From Pelagophyceae sp. CCMP2097 (Eukaryota; Sar; Pelagophyceae), in the NCBI GenBank assembly GCA_026770575.1, contig MU657358.1, forward strand, positions 19,579 through 43,471: DNA of 23,893 nucleotides, read 5' to 3'. The position numbers were made by a program, and so were the translations under genes. The notes under the pieces are model-generated. The model was not told where the DNA came from. It saw only the letters and a list, made by a program, of their open reading frames with translations, and ran no database searches. Shown one piece after another: positions 8,335 to 16,184 of this stretch (the stretch's first letter is position 1; each line of letters opens with the position of its first letter).

Positions 8335-9678
8335 TTAGAGTGCGGCGCCCCAGAGCCGCGCCGTCCCGTCGTCGCCCGCCGTGACGACGAGCGTGCCGTC
8401 GGGCGAGAACGCGCAGCTCGTGACGTCGCCGGCGTGCCCCTGAAGCGTCGTCTGCAGCGCGCCCGTCTCGGCGTCCCAGAGCTTCGCCGTCTTGTCATGG
8501 CTCGCCGCCACAACGCGCTTGCCGTCGGGCGAGAACGTGCAGCTCACGACCCAGTCGGTGTGGCCCTCGAGCGTCGATAGCAGCGCGCCCGTCTCGGCGT
8601 CCCAGACCTGCGCCGTCTCGTCGATGCTTGACGTCACGACGCGCTTACCGTCGGGCGAGAACGCGCAGCTGCAGACGCAGCTTCTGTGCCCCTCGAGCGT
8701 CGCCACCAGCGCGCCCGTCTCGGCGTCCCAGAGTCGGGCCGTCTTGTCCAGGCTCGCCGTCACGATGCGCTTGCCGTCGGGCGAGAACGCGCAGCTCATG
8801 ACGCAGCCGATGTGCCCCTCGAGCGTCGACAGCAGCGCGCCCGTCTCGGCGTCCCAGAGCCGCGCCGTTTTGTCGTCGCTCGCCGTCACGATGCGCTTGC
8901 CGTCGGGCGAGAACGCGCAGCTCAAGAGACTGCCGGCGTGCCCCTCGAGCGTCGTCTGCAGCGCGCCCGTCTCGGCGTCCCAGAGCCGCGCCGTCCAGTC
9001 GTCGCTCGCCGTCACGATGCGCTTGCCGTCGGGCGAGAACGCGCAGCTCATGACGCAGCGGATGTGCCCCTCGAGCGTCGACAGCAGCGCGCCCGTCTCG
9101 GCGTCCCAGAGCCGCGCCGTCCTGTCGTCGCTCGCCGTCACGATGCGCTTGCCGTCGGGCGAGAACGCGCAGCTCAAGAGACTGCCGGCGTGCCCCTCGA
9201 GCGTCGTCTGCAGCGCGCCCGTCTCGGCGTCCCAGAGCCGCGCCGTCCAGTCGTCGCTCGCCGTCACGATGCGCTTGCCGTCGGGCGAGAACGCGCAGCT
9301 AATGACGCAGCGGATGTGCCCCTCGAGCGTCAAAAGCAGCGCGCCCGTCTCGGCGTCCCAGAGCCGCGCCGTCCCGTCGGTGCTCCCCGTCACGATGCGC
9401 TTGCCGTCGGGCGAGAACGCGGAGCCCAAGAGTCTGCCGGCGTGCCCCTTGAGGATCGCAGTGCCCTTCAAAATCCGGTCCTTCCAGATGAGTTTGCGCA
9501 GGACCGGCGCCACGGCCCGCGCGCCTCGAGCGACGCGCTTCGTCACGAAAAGCGCGCTCGGCGACGCCGCCAGCCGCAGGATGCGCGTGGCCACGTCGCT
9601 CTGCAGCAGCGCGAGGACCGGCGCGGGGTCGACGGCGGGCCGCGCCTTGACGGCTCGCGGGGCCTCGTCGACGTCCAT
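8335..9678 (-). CDS. WD40-repeat protein (nine repeats, complete ORF, 447 aa)
   Basis: A single exon from ATG (9678-9676) to TAA (8337-8335). The first ~80 residues are helical and may be F-box-like (LALLQSDVATRILRLA, APVLRKLIWKDRILKG). Nine 42-residue WD40 repeats follow, each close to GH-x6-SCAFSPDGKRIVTAS-xD-xTARLWDAETGAL. The protein ends in an incomplete blade, TARLWGAAL. This should form one propeller-type interaction scaffold; the partner is unknown. Repeats 2-3 and 4-5 are almost identical as pairs (84 aa, 252 bp), with alternating GHIRCV and GHAGSLL blades, so the last expansions were of a two-repeat unit. Because the DNA is so repetitive, the opposite strand is also open for over 1.6 kb, but that reading is a shadow. 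Paralogous pieces lie at 1-150 (+) and 15813-15950 (-). Confidence 0.92.
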   Translation of the reverse strand: MDVDEAPRAVKARPAVDPAPVLALLQSDVATRILRLAASPSALFVTKRVARGARAVAPVLRKLIWKDRILKGTAILKGHAGRLLGSAFSPDGKRIVTGSTDGTARLWDAETGALLLTLEGHIRCVISCAFSPDGKRIVTASDDWTARLWDAETGALQTTLEGHAGSLLSCAFSPDGKRIVTASDDRTARLWDAETGALLSTLEGHIRCVMSCAFSPDGKRIVTASDDWTARLWDAETGALQTTLEGHAGSLLSCAFSPDGKRIVTASDDKTARLWDAETGALLSTLEGHIGCVMSCAFSPDGKRIVTASLDKTARLWDAETGALVATLEGHRSCVCSCAFSPDGKRVVTSSIDETAQVWDAETGALLSTLEGHTDWVVSCTFSPDGKRVVAASHDKTAKLWDAETGALQTTLQGHAGDVTSCAFSPDGTLVVTAGDDGTARLWGAAL

Positions 9679-10237
9679 GGTCGCCCAGCCGCGGGCTACG
9701 GCATGGACCCTCCGAGTTGAATTTATTTATGAATCGGGCGGCATCGACGCCGCCGCGGTCGATGTCGCCGCGTCGGCCGTCGACGCCGCCGCCGTCGCGG
9801 CTGCCGCGGCCGCGGCGGCATACGATTTGACAAAGGCCTACGATCTTCCGGCCGCCGCGGAGGACCTCGCCGCCGCCGCCGCCGCCGCAGACGACCTCGC
9901 GGCCGCCGCAGACGGAGTCACGGCCGCCGCCGTCGACGCCCTGGACGACGCGGCCGCCGCCGTCGCATCCAACCTCGCGCCCGCCGCGGATGAAACTGGG
10001 GCAAAGGGCGACCTCGCGGCCGCCGCCTCGCAGGCCCGCGCCCGCGCCATTGATCGAACACACATTGAATGCCCGAGAACGATGCCCGAATTCCCTCGAC
10101 GTTGTCCGGACGCTCGAGTCAACCAAAAGATCCCGTAGGTCGCTCCCGCCGAATCGAACGACGCGGTCATTCTTGCGGCGGCGCTCGTCGCGGTCACGCT
10201 GATCGCGCGCACGCTGTTCGAGTCGTCGCTCGGCTAG
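9677..10237 (+). CDS. Putative Ala-rich, tail-anchored membrane protein (two exons, tentative)
   Basis: The last piece, 10139-10237, follows an acceptor-like CCCGTAG and encodes a polar lead, then a 16-17-residue hydrophobic segment (AVILAAALVAVTLIARTLF) and a short tail ending in TAG. That is the layout of a tail anchor. Upstream in the same frame, from an ATG at 9677, the sequence encodes Ala/Asp-rich helical repeats (AAAEDLAAAAAAADDLAAAA). The two parts are in phase if the intron is 10034-10138 with a GC donor (CAG|GCCCGC); a GT alternative at 10099 is out of phase. The ATG overlaps the start codon of the divergent WD40 gene in the palindrome CCATGG, so the true start is doubtful. GCC-triplet low complexity alone could create the open frame. 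Confidence 0.4.
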
Positions 10238-10239
10238 AG

Positions 10240-10476
10240 TTAAGGCGCAGAAGACGCCTCGGCGTCTCGGTAGATCTGAAAACGCAAGGCGCGGCCGAAG
10301 AGATCTCGCTCCACTTCCATCTCCGCGCCGACCCGACGAGCTTGCAGGGTCAGGCCATCCCCCGCCGCCGTCGTCAATTGGAGACGCGTCCTCTTGACTC
10401 GTCGCGTCGCCGTTTCGTCAGCCCGGGTCACGGCGGGGTGTCGATCCGAGGCTTCATCCATGCGAGTTCCTGACAT
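10240..10476 (-). CDS. Hypothetical protein, 78 aa or C-terminal exon of a longer one
   Basis: This frame runs from ATG at 10476 (MSGTRMDEASDRHPAV) to TAA at 10240. The C-terminal half has mixed, globular-looking composition (RLQLTTAAGDGLTLQARRVG, EVERDLFGRALRFQIYRD), unlike the Arg/Pro-rich shadow frames. It converges tail to tail with the Ala-rich gene, with 2 bp between the stop codons. The frame stays open upstream to about 10704 across tandem repeats, so an upstream exon is possible. No family was recognised. Confidence 0.45.
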   Translation of the reverse strand: MSGTRMDEASDRHPAVTRADETATRRVKRTRLQLTTAAGDGLTLQARRVGAEMEVERDLFGRALRFQIYRDAEASSAP

Positions 10477-10574
10477 GGCATGCTGGCCACGTCTCCGGCC
10501 CGTGACCGACGCCGCCGAGGGTCCGGCGCCGAGGCATGCTCCGTCGTCGCAGCGAGGCGAGCACCAGCTATGGG

Positions 10575-10775
10575 GTTTGACGGAAACGCTGGTGCTCGAC
10601 GGAAACGCTGGTGCTCGACGGAAAGCGGCGCCGTGGGACTTGGGAGTTGTGCCGTGGGACTCTGGCGTACCGAGAGTGGCGTCGTGGGACTCTTGCTTAC
10701 GCAAAGCGGCGCCCCGGGGCGGCCGGGTGGGCGGCCCCGCGCGTGCTTCCGGACGCGCGTGCTTCCGGACGCGCG
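10575..10775 (+). repeat. Short tandem repeats (19-bp and 18-bp units)
   Basis: Two and a half copies of a 19-bp unit (GGAAACGCTGGTGCTCGAC) lie near 10581-10624. They are followed by dispersed GCCGTGGGACT and CGTCGTGGGACT units. Two copies of an 18-bp unit (GCGCGTGCTTCCGGACGC) lie near 10739-10776. GTGGGACT recurs several times. Confidence 0.75.
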
Positions 10776-10815
10776 GCCCGCGGAGCCCGTGGCCGGCGCT
10801 CGTCGTTGAACCTCG

Positions 10816-13001
10816 TCATTCTTCTTCTTCGACCTTTTTTGACTTTTTCGGCGTCACGGGGAGCAACTTGCCGCGCCGGTTCACCGGTCGGCCCTCGCGG
10901 TCCAGCGAGAAATACGACCCTCCCGACGGACCTAGCGCAAAGCGTCTAAGGGCGTCAAAGGGCCTGAGACGGGAACGGCTTCGAAACAAAAGTTCATCAC
11001 ACCGTCGTAGCTCTCCGAGTCGTCGTCCGGGTCGGCGCGCTTCCCAGCGTCGTCCTCGCCCTACGTCACGCGGGCGTCGGCGGCGCGTTTGGGGCCTCCG
11101 TCGGACGATGCGGTCCCCGCACGGCATCCCGCGAGCCCAAATGGCATCGGATACTATAAAGGCTACATGGGACCCATACGTGCACGGGCCCAGGAGCCTT
11201 GCCAGGGCAAAGGATGTCCACAAGGGTTCTTGGAACGGGCCGTCCAGAGGCCTCATACACCCGTGCACGGGCCCTTTTCGAGTGCAAGGGACCGTGCTTC
11301 CAGGCCTTGCGGGGGACCGTGCTTCCAGGCCCGCCCAAAGGACCGAGCGAGGAGCCGTTGAAGAGGCCACGCAGAGAAGGGCCCGTGCGAGGGGCCTTGC
11401 AAAGACCGTGCTTCGGGACCGTGCTCCGGCGCCTTGCAAGGGCCTCCTCGGGTTCCTTGCGAGGGCGAGGCGCCTTAACCCGCGTTTCCAAGAGGAGCCT
11501 TCTCCGGCCTTGCCTCAACGGCCCTTAGGGAGATTTTTTGTCTTTCTATCCGAAACTTTTATGAAACCTTTCAGAAAGACGGAAGGGGGCTTGCCAGGGC
11601 CCACCCAAGGGGCCTTTACAAGAGACCGCGTCAGAGGCCTTCACAAGAGACTTTGCGAGAGGCCTTGCCCGTGAAAGAGGCCTCGCAAGGGGCCGTGCGA
11701 GGGCCCGTGCGAGGGACCGCGCAACGAGTCAGGACTGGTCACGGAGCTGTGTGAGGGCCCGTGCGAGTGGCTTCGCAAGAGCCACCTCCTGGCCTCTCGC
11801 TGCTCGAAACGCCTCTTCGAGCCCCCGGCTCGACCACGACGGGGGAAACGCCATTTCCAGAACAGGGGCCTCGCAAGGACCCTTTGCAAACGGCCTCACA
11901 GGGAACCGTACAAGAGGGGTTCCCACGGCCCATGCGAAGAGCCTTGCGAGGGACCTTGCGAGGGGCCGTCCAGAAGGCGTCTTGGCACGGACCGTCCAGA
12001 GGCCCCTTCGTGCGAGGGACCGAGGCCTTGCAGGGCACGCCGAACAAGGGCCCGTACGAGGGAGCGCATCGTGCGAGAGGCTCGCTCTCCGACCGCACGA
12101 GGGGCTGTCAGAAGCCACAGGCCGCAAAGGGCCTCGTACAGAGGGCACTTGACTTCAGGCCCGTGCGAGGCGCCTTGAAGGGACCCTGTCAGGGCGCTTT
12201 GCAAGGAACCGTGCGTGGCAGCTTGATAGGGCCCTTCAAAGCGGCCTCTGCAAGCGACCGTCGCCTTGCCCGGGCCAATCCGTTTGGCTTTTCGAGGACC
12301 CGGGCAAGTCTTGCAGGGGCCTCGCACCAACGAGCCCATATCCCATATGAGCCCGTCTGGGAGAAACCCATGATCCGACGTTCCAATTTGGCGGCTCGGA
12401 TGCAGCGTTTGTCCGAGTGCAGTTTGCGTTTGTCCGAGGACGCTGTCAGTAGTGACGTAGAAATTCGACTTCCTTTTGCCGTAAAACTTATCTCCGTTGC
12501 CAAGGCGTTTCCTACGGGCGGGGATGGCGGTGAAGCGGGGTTCCCAAGCGCGGCTCTTTCGCGCAGAGGCGCGGCGACGGCTGCCAGGCGGCTTCCAACC
12601 GCGGTTTCCGAGCGCGGCTGCAGTTCCCGAGCGCGTCTTTCGCGGAGACGCAGGGCATTTCATCGTCGCATCGTCCACGAAATTGTTCAACTCAGTCGCA
12701 AAGTCCGCGAAGAACGCAAACGGACCCTTCTTCGCCGGCGCCGAGGACTCGAGCCTAAGCGAGGGCGCTTTCAACGCCGTCCGTGCGCGCGCGTTTACGA
12801 CCAAGACGCGTGCGACTGCGTGCGACCGCTGCGTGCGACGGCGACTTTGAAAAGGCGGGCTGCGCACCGCTGCTTGTACGCCTCGTCGAATCCGTCGTCG
12901 TCGTCGGCCGCGCGCAGCGCTCGGCCGCGCGCCACTTGGGCATTCGGCACGAACGCGCCGACCGCCGCAAGCGCTGCCAAGCAAACCAGCGCGCGCGGCA
13001 T
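10816..13001 (-). CDS. Nucleus-encoded plastid-targeted protein, conserved-looking hypothetical (five exons, 155 aa)
   Basis: Minus-strand exons 13001-12868, 12754-12650, 12511-12457, 11060-11003 and 10931-10816 join without a phase error into 155 codons plus TGA. The start MPRALVCLAALAAVGAFVPN is a short signal peptide with a GA-FVP cleavage site, followed by an Arg/Ala-rich transit-like stretch. This is the bipartite presequence of secondary red plastids (established for heterokonts, with Phe at +1). The mature part has an acidic DDDDGFDEAYKQR, a helix (GPFAFFADFATELNNFVDDA), a basic KFYGKRKSNFY running into GEDD across intron 3, an acidic DPDDDSESYDG, and a tail ending LLPVTPKKSKKVEEEE. 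Donors are GTGCGC, GTCTCC, GTCACT and GTGTGA; acceptors end TTAG, GTAG, GTAG, CTAG. Introns are 113, 138, 1396 and 71 bp. Intron 3 is minisatellite. An upstream Met (13070) would hide the signal peptide. Function not recognised. Confidence 0.78.
11170..12320 (+). repeat. Minisatellite F in intron 3 of the plastid-protein gene
   Basis: Degenerate units of about 12-25 bp combine GGGACCGTGC, GAGGGGCC, GGCCTTGCAAG and GGGCCCGTGCGAG. They fill most of the 1396-bp intron (12456-11061 on the minus strand). The many ORFs on both strands across it are artefacts. As in the EF-hand gene, an otherwise compact gene has one intron swollen by a GGGACC-containing array. Confidence 0.88.
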
Positions 13002-13431
13002 CGCGGCAACGGCTGCCACGACGGAGGGTGCTGCTGCGACGAAGCCGGGAGGTCGATCAGCGGAGCTCACTGCTGGTTGCTCAAGTGCTAAGTCGGAAGA
13101 GAGAGACAGAGCGATCTACGGCGGGTTTCCCAGGCGGGACGGCCGTGGCGTCGACGACGGCGAGGCTGGAGACTATTCATGTGTCGGGCTCCTCGAGCTC
13201 GGGCCCTTTTCGACGAAACCCTCGAGCTCGTCACTCCGCCGAGATGGAACTGCGCCAGAAGGGCTCCCTGCCCGCCGGTGCCGTTTCTCGTGGTCATCTC
13301 GACCCCAAAAGCGCTCAAGCTGCACTCTGTCGCGCGCCCCGAGGCCAGTACGACGGCACGGTCTTCGTGAGACCCAACTGCGGCCATGCGCATCGGGGAT
13401 CATCCGTTACGGAACAGAGCGCTCTTCCGCG
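13002..13431. other. Between plastid gene start and Sel1 pseudogene; no firm gene
   Basis: It should hold the promoter of the minus-strand plastid gene, but no TATA or CCAAT box stands out. On the plus strand an exon-like stretch begins at an ATG near 13243 (MELRQKGSLPAGAVSRGHLD) and reaches a GTGAGA donor-like site near 13367. No partner exons were found, so no CDS is called. Confidence 0.35.
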
Positions 13432-14460
13432 TCACGCGGCGCGCGCCGCCGCGAGCAGCGCCACGACCTCGTCGACCGCCGCCGCAGCGCCGGCGTGCCC
13501 TTTGGCCTACGCACGCTTGAAGAGGCGCAGTGCCTCGTCGAGGTCCTTCGGCACTCCGTGGCCGTTTTCGTGACACACGCCGAGGTCGAAGATCGCGCCT
13601 GCGTGGTCCTGCGCCGCGGCGAGCCGGTAACACTTGACGGCTTCGTCGTATGAATGCGCCAACCCGCGGCCGTGTGCGTGACACGCGCCGAGGTTAAAGA
13701 GCGCTTCTGTGTAGCCCTGCGAAGCGGCGAGGCGGTACAACTTCACGGCTTCGTCGTACGACTGGGCCACGCCCCTACCGTTGTAAAAAGCTATGCCGAG
13801 GTTGGTTTGAGCGAGGTGATAGCCTTGCTCAGCTGCGCGCTGATACAACTGCGCGGCAGTCTCGTAGTCGATCTCGACGCCATGCCCTTGAGCGTAACAA
13901 AACGCCAGAAGAGTCTGCGCTCTTGCATCGCCTTGCGCAGCAGCGCGCTCGTACAGCTGGACCGCCCGTTCAAAATTCTGCTGGACTCCCGTGCCACCAT
14001 AAAAGTATTTCTCTCCGAGTTTAATTGCGCTTCGGCGTTGCCCTTGTCCACGTGCTTCTGCACCAGGCGCACCCACTCGGCTTCCGACTAGAGGGCTGGC
14101 GCTCGGCAGAGCGGGCAGCGCTCGTCGTGCTGCCGGCACTTGTCTTAGCATGCCGTGCAAATGCTCTTGCAGCAGCACTCGTACTACTAGAATGTCACGT
14201 CAACTCCGAAACGAAGTCGGTCGAAGCAGATGGCGCAAGTGCCGCGCCAGCCCGGTGCGTCGTCGCTCAGCGCACTGGCCTCTGCCGTTTTTGCCGCCCG
14301 CACAGCCGGTAAGCGCGCCTTGGTGCCGTCCGCCAGCGAAACGCCCTCGACGATGGCCGGCGCCTCCTTGGGCTTCTTTTCCGGCATGAGCTCGTCGAAG
14401 AGGCGGTCCTGGAACTCGGCGGCGAGTTGCTTGCACGCCTTGTTATGCCCTCCTTTCCAG
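13432..14460 (-). pseudogene. MYND-RING-Sel1 repeat protein pseudogene
   Basis: Read on the minus strand, the order is: the second half of a MYND zinc finger (YWKGGHNKACKQLAAEF), a linker starting LMPEKKPKEAPAIVEG, a RING-type finger (CAICFD ... CCCKSICTAC ... CRQHDERCPLC), then about five to six Sel1 repeats (AVQLYERAAAQGDARAQ, LGIAFYNGRGVAQSYDEAVK and others) with an Ala-rich C-terminus ending in TGA at 13434-13432. Such proteins are putative ubiquitin-ligase-like scaffolds (family inference). The frame is broken by TAG TAG before YECCCK, TAA after ICTAC, TAG before SEAEW, TAG at 13509-13507 after LFKRA, and one single-base deletion near 14037 between NAEAQ and IKLGEKY. All five stops are TAA/TAG and could come from CAA/CAG by C-to-T change. 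The Sel1 part alone is open from 14178 to 13507, but a protein starting there would lack the fingers. Confidence 0.8.
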
Positions 14461-14515
14461 TACAGGGCCCCGCAGGGGCCGAGAGTATATCACTATCTAA
14501 GCACTGTACCTGCTT

Positions 14516-14660
14516 TTAGAGAACGTTATTGGGGGCTGCATCGCCATCCTCGGCGGCGGTCGCCGACGGGTGCACCGCCACCTTGTCTTTTAGCACCTTT
14601 GGCTGCGAGCCGTTGATGTCGTCGTCTCCGGCGGGCGCTTGCTCCGGCGCGGTGACGATT
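14516..14660 (-). other. Exon-like minus-strand stretch, unidentified
   Basis: Reading leftward, an open frame gives AIVTAPEQAPAGDDDINGSQ and then PKVLKDKVAVHPSATAAEDG before a TAA. The composition is exon-like (Ala, Asp, Val, Pro), but neither splice site is convincing. It lies between the MYND-RING-Sel1 pseudogene and the inverted MYND-like head, so it may belong to the same broken locus. Confidence 0.25.
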
Positions 14661-14752
14661 GCCAAATCAAAGACTCTTGTGTTTTAAAGGTACTTCCCGA
14701 GCAAGCACCCGGGCATTGAACGTGCAACGCGAACACGGACTGCCACGACGCG

Positions 14753-14815
14753 ATGAGCAAGTCGCCCCCGGCCGCCGTTTCCGAGCCTTGCAGCGTCTGC
14801 GGCAAGCGTTATGTA
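14753..14815 (+). pseudogene. Inverted MYND-type finger head (fragment)
   Basis: The plus strand reads MSKSPPAAVSEPCSVCGKRY from an ATG at 14753, then runs into AT-rich sequence without the remaining zinc ligands. Cys-x2-Cys-Gly-Lys is how MYND fingers commonly begin, while the neighbouring pseudogene on the opposite strand has only the second half of a MYND finger. The simplest reading is that an inversion or insertion split one locus. Confidence 0.4.
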
Positions 14816-15023
14816 CCAATAAAAGAAAATCAGTCTAATAATTCAAAATCTCAAAAATTGACCTTTTTGAGATTTAAGACGCCATCTAGCGCAATCGACG
14901 CGCGCTGAAGCGGCGAGTCCGAAAACAATACTCTGAGCGTGATTTGTGGAAAGTTGTCTTTTCAGCAATAAACATCTTTTGGGACTTTTGAAAGTGGGTT
15001 AAACTCACTTTAATTGTTTTTTG

Positions 15024-15086
15024 AGGACCCGAAGGGTCCTTGCCGTTTATTCAACGTCAGTTTACGGCAAGGGCCCTTCGGGTCCT
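15024..15086. repeat. 23-bp inverted repeat forming a strong hairpin
   Basis: 15024-15046 and 15064-15086 are reverse complements with one mismatch, around a 17-nt loop. The left arm is itself self-complementary (AGGACCC-GAA-GGGTCCT), so alternative nested hairpins or a cruciform are possible. It lies in AT-rich DNA just before the TCTG microsatellite. A similar smaller hairpin (AGACCC-TCGGA-GGGGTCT) occurs near 21494. Confidence 0.85.
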
Positions 15087-15114
15087 TTGATTGAAGGATT
15101 ACCAGGGGCAATTA

Positions 15115-15115
<1 letters not shown>

Positions 15116-15162
<47 letters not shown>

Positions 15163-15166
15163 CGTC
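15116..15166 (+). repeat. (TCTG)n microsatellite
   Basis: About 12 TCTG/TTTG tetramers in a row, with a final TCCG variant. A short related run (TGTCTGTCCGTCTGTCT) occurs near 23360. Confidence 0.9.
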
Positions 15167-15211
15167 GCCGGGTCCATCCGTGAGGTTCCACCTTTGGGAA
15201 GAAAAGGGCAG

Positions 15212-15420
15212 CAACTCGGCCGATTTAGCGATTGGTGGTTGATGCGATCGCTAAAATTGGGAGTTGAGGTCGAGCAGGAGCCTCATTGGAATCATCATAG
15301 AAGAAGTTTTTGGTCACAGGTTCGAATCTGGTCGGCCGCAAAAAAAATAAAATAAAATAGCTCAATAAGAAATAAAATAATAAAAATAAAGATAAGGAGG
15401 ATTTGAAAGTTCAGCGATTA
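15212..15420 (+). mobile_element. Candidate tRNA-derived SINE with A-rich tail
   Basis: GGTTCGAATCT near 15312-15322 matches a pol III B box at 10 of 11 positions, and TAGCGATTGGTGG near 15226 loosely resembles an A box. CGGCCG occurs at both ends of the head (about 15217 and 15327) and could pair like an acceptor stem. The head is followed at once by an A-rich tail with repeated AATAAA-type units (15338-15400), which is SINE-like and unlike a tRNA gene, where a T-run would be expected. The box spacing (about 85 bp) is too long for a normal intronless tRNA and the T-stem has a mismatch, so a functional tRNA is unlikely. Confidence 0.42.
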
Positions 15421-15812
15421 GTTAAATAATTTCAATTATTTACGTGGGCATTGCAATGGGATTTGGCTGTATCCTTCGGGTCCTCCGTGTGCCTCCGGCG
15501 CGCTCTTGTAATAAAGGAGGCATGTGTGGGTCGCTAACAGAGTAGCATGCTAGAAACCCAGAAACATGGCGTGATCCTCCCCTTGGCCTTCGGTATTCTC
15601 GGTGTCCTCTTTCTACGGAAATCTTTGGAGCTCTCTTTGTCACCGCTCGTCCACGCCCTGCTCGTCCACGACGCGCGTCGCGTAAGCTTTCCCCTTGGCC
15701 TTCGCCATTTAAAATACGATTTCCTGCCCTGGTGCAAATAACGCCTCTCAGGAACGTTCTCTAGTGATACAGTCCAACAAATCTTTGGGGTTAGCCCCTA
15801 CGGGGGGCCCTA
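15421..15812. other. Repetitive intergenic sequence with a dispersed 40-bp repeat
   Basis: No gene is supported. 15645-15684 matches 23705-23744 at 36 of 40 positions in the same orientation. The unit contains GCTCGTCCACG twice, and on the minus strand both copies read VDEQGVDE. A second motif (CCCTTGGCCTTCG, near 15580 and 15691) is repeated within the region. Confidence 0.6.
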
Positions 15813-15950
15813 ATCGGGCGAAAACGAGCAGCTCGTGATCTCGCGGGTGTGCCCCTTGAGGATTGCGGTGCCCTTTACAATCCGGTCCTTCCAGACGAGC
15901 TTGCGCACGGCCGGCGCCACGGCTCGCCCAGCTCGAGCGACTCGCTGTGC
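15813..15950 (-). pseudogene. WD40 gene fragment (N-terminal region and half of repeat 1)
   Basis: The minus strand reads VARAGRAVAPAVRKLVWKDR, IVKGTAILKGHTREITSC and SFSPD. This matches the N-terminal region of the WD40 protein at 8335-9678 (VARGARAVAPVLRKLIWKDR, ILKGTAILKGH). Similarity stops abruptly right after FSPD at 15813 and near 15950 on the other side. It is an isolated copy without start, further repeats or stop. Because it includes the non-repeated N-terminal region, it came from a family member and not from repeat slippage. Confidence 0.88.
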
Positions 15951-16184
15951 ACGGCCGTTTCGAGACCGGATTTCGTTTTTGGCGATTCCTCGAAAAACGG
16001 CCGAAAAGACCTTAACTTCCAGCCTGCTGCACGCGCCCCACCCATGGCACAGTGGCGGTGGTTCGGGCGTTCGATCGGGTCCACTGGCATCGCGTTGCGG
16101 TGGTAGTAAAGATTTTCAAGGGGCGCGTCTCCTTGGTGAGATACGCCTCAAAATGTGACCCTCAAGTACCGTAACTCATCAGGA

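Noticed and set aside
8492..10138. 548-aa plus-strand ORF antisense to the WD40 gene
   Set aside because: It is open only because the WD40 repeats are near-identical at DNA level; its repeated GENAQL/SASQSRAV pattern is the antisense shadow. Only the part from about 9677 may be real.
11761..13653. 630-aa plus-strand ORF
   Set aside because: Crosses the intron minisatellite and lies antisense to three well-phased exons of the plastid protein gene; Arg-rich composition.
13507..14178. Intact Sel1 protein starting at 14178
   Set aside because: Its first ~50 residues are an out-of-frame reading of the RING region; the Sel1 frame connects to the RING frame only across a 1-base deletion, and the C-terminus continues past the TAG.
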